A stretch of DNA of 39,156 nt, from positions 1-39,156 of the forward strand of contig NZ_VMQU01000045.1 of the NCBI RefSeq assembly GCF_007714205.1, read 5' to 3'. The notes below the pieces were generated by a model. That model worked only from the letters and a program-made list of their open reading frames with translations, had not been told where the DNA came from and did no database searches. The position numbers and the translations under genes were made by a program. This document shows, in pieces, positions 35,114 through 39,156 of this stretch. This DNA is from Mycobacterium helveticum. Its GTDB lineage: Bacteria; Actinomycetota; Actinomycetes; Mycobacteriales; Mycobacteriaceae. Each line of letters opens with the position of its first letter. Position 1 is the stretch's first letter.

Positions 35114-36853
35114 ATGTCGTTGCAACCGGTCAGCACGGAACCGCGCGCCGCGACCGGGCACGATCCCGGTCGGCCGTTACGGGGCTGGCAACGCAGGGCG
35201 CTGGTGAAATACCTGACCGGTCAGCCGCGCGATTTCCTGGCCGTGGCGACCCCCGGATCGGGCAAGACGACATTCGCCTTGCGGGTGGCGGCCGAACTGC
35301 TGGCCCAGCGCGCCGTCGACCAGATCACCGTCGTGGTACCCACCGAGCACCTCAAGGTCCAGTGGGCGCGGGCCGCAGGGCTGCACGGCCTCGCCCTGGA
35401 CCCGAGGTTCTCCAACACCAGCCCGGTGACCTCGCCGGAGTATCACGGCGTGACCGTGACCTACGCCCAGGTCGCCGCGCACCCGACCCTGCACCGGGTG
35501 CGCACCGAACAGCGCAAGACGCTGGTCGTCTTCGACGAGATCCATCACGGCGGTGACGCCAAGACCTGGGGCGACGCGATCCGCGAAGCCTTCGGCGACG
35601 CGACCCGGCGGCTGGCGCTGACGGGGACGCCGTTCCGCAGCGACGACAGCCCCATCCCGTTCGTCGACTACGAAGCCGGCTCCGACGGGGTGCTGCGCTC
35701 GCGGGCCGACCACACCTACGGCTATGCCGAGGCGCTCGGCGACGGGGTGGTCCGGCCGGTGGTGTTCCTCGCCTACTCCGGGGAGGCGCGCTGGCGCGAC
35801 AGCGCCGGCGAGGAGCACGCGGCGCGGCTGGGCGAGCCGCTGTCGGCCGAGCAGACGGCGCGGGCCTGGCGCACGGCGCTGGACCCCGCCGGCGAATGGA
35901 TGCCCGCGGTGATCGCGGCGGCCGATCAGCGGCTGCGTCAGCTGCGCACGCACGTGCCCGACGCCGGCGGCATGATCATCGCCTCCGACCGGACCGCGGC
36001 CCGCGCCTACGCGGCGTTGCTGGAGAGGATGACCTCCGAGCGGCCCACGGTCGTGCTGTCCGACGACCCCGGATCGTCGGGGCGCATCACCGAGTTCGCC
36101 GAGAGCACGGGCGGGTGGCTGGTCGCGGTGCGCATGGTCTCCGAGGGTGTCGACGTGCCCCGGCTGGCGGTGGGCATCTACGCCACCAGCGCCTCGACAC
36201 CGCTGTTCTTCGCGCAGGCAATCGGCAGGTTCGTGCGGTCGCGGCGGCCCGGGGAAACGGCCAGCATCTTCCTGCCGTCGGTGCCCAACCTGCTGCAACT
36301 GGCCAGCGAGCTGGAGGCCCAGCGCAACCACGTGCTCGGCCAGCCGCACCGCCCGGACGAGGACCCGCTCGACGGTGACCCCGCCACCCGCACCCAGACC
36401 GAGAAAAGCGACGAGGACCGCGGCTTCACCTCCCTGGGCGCCGACGCCGAACTCGACCAGGTCATCTTCGACGGGTCGTCGTTCGGCACCGCCACCCCCG
36501 CCGGCAGCGACGAGGAGGCCGACTACCTGGGCATCCCCGGGCTGCTCGACGCCGACCAGATGCGCGCCCTGCTGCACCAACGCCAGGACGAGCAACTCCA
36601 GAAGCGGGCCCGGCTCCAGCAGGACGCCGCGCACGCCGCGCCGGTGCCGTCGATGCACGGGGAGCTCCGCGAACTGCGCCGCGAGCTCAACACGCTGGTG
36701 TCGCTGACCCATCACCGCACCGGCAAGCCGCACGGCTGGATCCACAACGAGCTGCGCCGCCGCTGCGGCGGGCCGCCGATCGCAGCTGCCACCCGCGACC
36801 AGCTCCAGGCGCGCATCGTCGCGCTGCGGCAGATGAACTCGGAACTGGCGTGA
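35114..36853 (+). CDS. SF2 DEAD/DEAH-type helicase-like protein (Rv2917-like)
   Basis: A 579-residue superfamily-2 ATPase. Walker A is ATPGSGKTT (about 45-53), Walker B is the DEIH box [11 protein letters not shown] (141-144), motif III is LALTGTPFR, and the C-terminal motif VI is [14 protein letters not shown]. After the motor domains (about 1-440) comes an acidic linker and a coiled-coil-like region ([20 protein letters not shown]) and a C-terminal segment [20 protein letters not shown] with [15 protein letters not shown]. The nucleic-acid target and role are unknown. ATG 35114 follows GGGGGGAA; GTG 35048 would add 22 residues. It is divergent from ffh (178-bp gap). Confidence 0.92.
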   Translation: MSLQPVSTEPRAATGHDPGRPLRGWQRRALVKYLTGQPRDFLAVATPGSGKTTFALRVAAELLAQRAVDQITVVVPTEHLKVQWARAAGLHGLALDPRFSNTSPVTSPEYHGVTVTYAQVAAHPTLHRVRTEQRKTLVVFDEIHHGGDAKTWGDAIREAFGDATRRLALTGTPFRSDDSPIPFVDYEAGSDGVLRSRADHTYGYAEALGDGVVRPVVFLAYSGEARWRDSAGEEHAARLGEPLSAEQTARAWRTALDPAGEWMPAVIAAADQRLRQLRTHVPDAGGMIIASDRTAARAYAALLERMTSERPTVVLSDDPGSSGRITEFAESTGGWLVAVRMVSEGVDVPRLAVGIYATSASTPLFFAQAIGRFVRSRRPGETASIFLPSVPNLLQLASELEAQRNHVLGQPHRPDEDPLDGDPATRTQTEKSDEDRGFTSLGADAELDQVIFDGSSFGTATPAGSDEEADYLGIPGLLDADQMRALLHQRQDEQLQKRARLQQDAAHAAPVPSMHGELRELRRELNTLVSLTHHRTGKPHGWIHNELRRRCGGPPIAAATRDQLQARIVALRQMNSELA

Positions 36854-36945
36854 GCGCTCGCCAGTGTCCCCCGGAGCTGGTGCTCACCGATGAAGAGCGA
36901 GACCGGCTGGTTCGGTGGTCACGGCGGGCGAAGTCGTCGCAGGGG
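36850..36945 (+). pseudogene. IS630-type transposase N-terminal fragment
   Basis: GTG 36850 overlaps the helicase stop and opens a frame that reads CPPELVLTDEERDRLVRWSR followed by RAKSSQ, the start of IS630-family transposases (typically ...RWARRRKTAQALALRARIVL). After about 32 residues the family similarity stops at GTLVSLWMSG. The HTH and DDE core are missing. This is therefore a short remnant. Confidence 0.7.
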
Positions 36946-36952
36946 ACACTGG
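36861..36952. repeat. 11-bp perfect inverted repeat bounding the IS630-like fragment
   Basis: CCAGTGTCCCC (36861-36871) and GGGGACACTGG (36942-36952) are perfect complements 70 bp apart; together they enclose a 92-bp segment coding the transposase N-terminus. It could be a solo miniature element formed by internal deletion or a folded RNA. Confidence 0.7.
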
Positions 36953-37272
36953 TCTCTCTTTGGATGTCCGGGAGGAAGATTGCCGGGGCCAGTGTTGGAG
37001 GGCGTCATTTAGCTTCGCGCCCAACCGGTTTGGCGCTGTCCGGCCCGCTCGGCGCTTCGGTGCCAGGCGGGTATTCCCGCGGTATCACCGACACGGTTGT
37101 TTCTCGCTCGCTTGTTTCTCGCCCGGTCGCCGGCGAAGTGGCCGACAGACCGACGGGCGCGGGCTCGGGTGAAGGTGAACGCGGAGTTGGGCGACCCTCC
37201 GAATTCCGGCTAACGAGGGAATGAGCGACTTGTGCACGCCGTCTCGGCAGCCCGCCGCGCCGCCGTGCGCGG
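36953..37272. other. Region without recognised gene
   Basis: About 320 bases between the IS630-like fragment and the stop codon of the next minus-strand gene. Frames here are open on the plus strand (VGGRHLASRPTGLALSGPLG) but show no family, start or ribosome site. It may be debris of the same mobile element. Confidence 0.35.
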
Positions 37273-37890
37273 TTAGCCGATGTTGGGTTTCTGTTCGGCG
37301 TGCCCGGTGTCGGCCGGGTCCTCGCCGGGGGGCGTGTCGAGGATCAATTGGGCCGCGGTGTGTCGATCGATGCCCGTGCCGCCCGCCCGGGTGTTCAGTT
37401 CTCGATCGGCTTGTCCCGGGGTGTAGCCGCGGCCGATGAGGACACCGATCGCCTGATTGATGACCGACGCCGTGCGCAGATATGTCCCCGTGCCCGATCC
37501 GGCGGGGAGGCTGAGATGCTGATCGAGTACGAAGTCGCTGGGCGGGCGGCCGGTGAGCCACGCCAGGTCTGCGGCGAGGTCGACGAACGTTCCCGGCGTG
37601 CCCGCGTAGAGGATCAGCGCAACCAATGGTGCCGCGCGGCCGTCACCGATACCGGGCAGCGTCAGCCGAAGCGAGGTGCGAACATTCTCGGCCGCGCCGT
37701 CCTCAAGGGTGGTGAACGTCAACGGCGGATCACTGCCGTCGACGGTCACGCTCAGCCCGAGATAGCTGGGCACGGCCGCCTGGGCGTCGACACCCAATTG
37801 GTGCAGACTGTGCAGCACATCGGCGCCGGGCTCATCCAGGGCGGCGGTGAGGATGCCCAAATCGGCGGCCAGGGCCGCACCGATCTCCAT
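37273..37890 (-). CDS. ANTAR-domain regulator
   Basis: A 205-residue protein with a C-terminal ANTAR domain (SVINQAIGVLIGRGYTPGQA then DRELNTRAGGTGIDRHTAAQ). The first ~140 residues (LGLSVTVDGSDPPLTFTTLE) look like a degenerate GAF or DUF-type sensor but no ligand site is evident. ATG 37890 (MEIGAALAADL) is chosen as the start of folded-looking sequence; the frame is open to 38025 with composition unlike a protein domain. It lies 195 bases downstream of a second GAF-ANTAR gene on the same strand, so a shared transcript is possible. Confidence 0.8.
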   Translation of the reverse strand: MEIGAALAADLGILTAALDEPGADVLHSLHQLGVDAQAAVPSYLGLSVTVDGSDPPLTFTTLEDGAAENVRTSLRLTLPGIGDGRAAPLVALILYAGTPGTFVDLAADLAWLTGRPPSDFVLDQHLSLPAGSGTGTYLRTASVINQAIGVLIGRGYTPGQADRELNTRAGGTGIDRHTAAQLILDTPPGEDPADTGHAEQKPNIG

Positions 37891-38084
37891 GACAGGACTG
37901 CTCCGCTGGACGCTCCCGAGCGCCGATCGAGCCTGCCGGTGCCGAACGGGCGAGTCGCCCTGCCCGGTGGGGAAGCCGCGACGCGAGCCAGGACCCGTCG
38001 CGCTTGCTGTTTCCCCGCCATCCAACCTACGCGCGTCCCACCGCGCAGCGACGGTTCGGCCGGGTATCGAATGGCGGTTCGGGC

Positions 38085-38888
38085 TCAGGTCGGGTCGCGT
38101 CGGGCGCGGGCGCGGCGCGCGGCTTCATCGACAATGTGTTGGGCCACGTCGGCCAATTTGCGGTGTTCGGCCTGGCTGATCGCCCGCAGCTGAGTGAACG
38201 CCTCCTCGGCGCTGCGCCCGCTACGTCCCCGGATCAGGCCGATCGCCTGATCGATCACCGGGCGCGTCGACAACGCCGTCTGCAACTGGGCGGCCAGCGC
38301 CAACGCATGCGCGAGGACCTGGGCGTTGTGCACCGCCACCGCCGCGGGCTTGGCGAACAACTCCCCCAGTTCGGCGGCGTGCTCATCGAAGACGTCTTTG
38401 CCGTGGGCGTAGACATTGATCGCCCCGATCGCCTGGCCCGACAGCAGCAGCGGCAGCGACAACGCACTGTGCACGCCCAGGCGGCCCACCCGGGGGCCGA
38501 ACCGCGGCCACATCTTTTCCCCGCCCAACGACCCGGACCGCACCGTGCGCCGCTCCAGCGCCGCGGTGATGCACGGACCCTCCTTGAGAGTCACGTACTG
38601 GATCTCGTCGATCTCGGCGACAAACGGCGCACTGGCGGCCAACGCTTCCACCAGGTTTTCCACCCGGTCGACCCGCAACAAGGCCACCCCGGCACCGTCG
38701 GCGCCCGGGATCGCGCGCACCGCAAACGTCGACACCGCAGCCAGCAACTCAGACAACCCCAGACTGCCGGCCACCAAACCCGCCAGCTCGTCGATCCCGG
38801 CCCGCAAGTCAGCGGCATCGGCACTGGCTTGCTGCGCGCTCAGCGACCCCGACGGTAACCCGTCGGCGTCCTCGGTCAGCTCCGTCAT
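38085..38888 (-). CDS. GAF-ANTAR regulator
   Basis: A 267-residue protein. Residues about 35-190 form a GAF domain (LAAVSTFAVRAIPGADGAGV, LKEGPCITAALERRTVRSGS, VGRLGVHSALSLPLLLSGQA then IGAINVYAHG). Residues about 208-255 form the ANTAR domain (RPVIDQAIGLIRGRSGRSAE, EAFTQLRAISQAEHRKLADV, AQHIVDEAARR). ATG 38888 has GAAGGG directly upstream; the frame is open to 39047, but that part reads through the 15-bp repeats and is not protein-like. It resembles the 22229 gene in architecture. Confidence 0.92.
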   Translation of the reverse strand: MTELTEDADGLPSGSLSAQQASADAADLRAGIDELAGLVAGSLGLSELLAAVSTFAVRAIPGADGAGVALLRVDRVENLVEALAASAPFVAEIDEIQYVTLKEGPCITAALERRTVRSGSLGGEKMWPRFGPRVGRLGVHSALSLPLLLSGQAIGAINVYAHGKDVFDEHAAELGELFAKPAAVAVHNAQVLAHALALAAQLQTALSTRPVIDQAIGLIRGRSGRSAEEAFTQLRAISQAEHRKLADVAQHIVDEAARRARARRDPT

Positions 38889-38895
38889 CCCTTCG

Positions 38896-38944
38896 CTCAG
38901 TATCCCTGGGCTCAGTATCCCTGGGCTCAGTATCCCTGGGCTCA
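38896..38944. repeat. 15-bp tandem repeat immediately upstream of GAF-ANTAR start
   Basis: CTCAGTATCCCTGGG is repeated three times exactly (38896-38910, 38911-38925, 38926-38940) plus a partial CTCA. On the gene strand it reads CCCAGGGATACTGAG, each copy carrying an AGGGA purine run; the array ends 7 bases from the start codon, so it overlaps the ribosome-site region. Confidence 0.9.
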
Positions 38945-39156
38945 ATCGTCTTGGCGCAACCGTCACGAGATGGTTGCCGGAACAAGAATAGCGTCGCAGG
39001 CACCAAGACCCACACCGTCGCGCGCCGGAAACCGGCCAGGCCAGCAACCGGACCAGACACCTGCTGGGCTCGAACGAGTCAAACCCCGGCAGCCGGTCGG
39101 TCTTGTCAACGTCGTCGTTGTTTCGATCTCCGCGCGCGCGAACACCTACCGCCTCG

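Noticed and set aside
36850..37224. Complete 124-residue protein after the helicase
   Set aside because: Only the first ~32 residues resemble IS630 transposases; the rest is low-complexity without motifs.
39001..39156. Promoter with TTGACA (minus strand, 39104-39109) for the GAF-ANTAR gene
   Set aside because: No -10 hexamer is found at 16-19 bases downstream, so the match is not supported.

Overview
This is a high-GC actinobacterial chromosome segment, almost certainly from a Mycobacterium (most likely a non-tuberculous species). The protein sequences and gene order follow the M. tuberculosis Rv2883c-Rv2917 block: pyrH, Rv2884-like regulator, Rv2887-like MarR, amiC, tsf, rpsB, Rv2891, xerC, viuB, dprA, comM, yraN, fdhD, fdhF-like, DUF2469, rnhB, lepB, rplS, lppW, trmD, rimM, khpA, rpsP, Rv2910c-like, dacB2, pknI, amidohydrolase, ffh, Rv2917-like helicase. 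Rv names are used from memory as orthology labels. Mycobacterial signatures include a MIRU-type 53-bp repeat, an antigen-85-type mycolyltransferase and an MPT63-like secreted protein.

Layout. 1-2450: MIRU repeat, pyrH, a CsbD-like stress protein and an orphan OmpR-type regulator. 2450-8400 is the accessory and decayed part: an MPT63-family protein, an SDR pseudogene, a HicB-like remnant, an extra Cys-free antigen-85-like enzyme, a broken coding stretch, a MarR regulator whose start codon lies in its own probable operator, and a broken IS1380-family element. 8400-11800: amiC, tsf and rpsB. 11800-21800: an M23-like protein on the plus strand, then a long minus-strand run (fdhF-like, fdhD, yraN, comM, dprA, viuB, an FMN lactate-monooxygenase-like enzyme, xerC). 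22200-28800: a GAF-ANTAR regulator, then DUF2469, rnhB, lepB, rplS and the rpsP-khpA-rimM-trmD operon, with lppW convergent to trmD. 28800-36850: an NTF2-like protein, dacB2, a remnant of a D-aminoacylase-type gene, pknI, an amidohydrolase, ffh and a helicase-like gene. 36850-39156: an IS630-type transposase fragment bounded by an 11-bp inverted repeat, then two consecutive ANTAR-domain regulators preceded by a 15-bp tandem repeat.

Functional themes are translation and protein export (tsf, rpsB, rplS, rpsP, rimM, trmD, khpA, ffh, lepB), DNA processing and recombination (xerC, dprA, comM, rnhB), formate dehydrogenase-type molybdoenzyme maturation (fdhD with the FdhF-like protein), siderophore utilisation (viuB), and cell-envelope enzymes (Ag85-like, dacB2, M23-like, lppW). 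No rRNA, tRNA or CRISPR array was recognised. The most notable features are the short tandem repeats at gene starts or ends (53, 12, 15, 14, 15 and 15 bp), three ANTAR-domain proteins, a PknI whose HRD motif reads HRN, and the Ag85 paralogue that has lost every cysteine. I did not find a clearly new multi-gene system.
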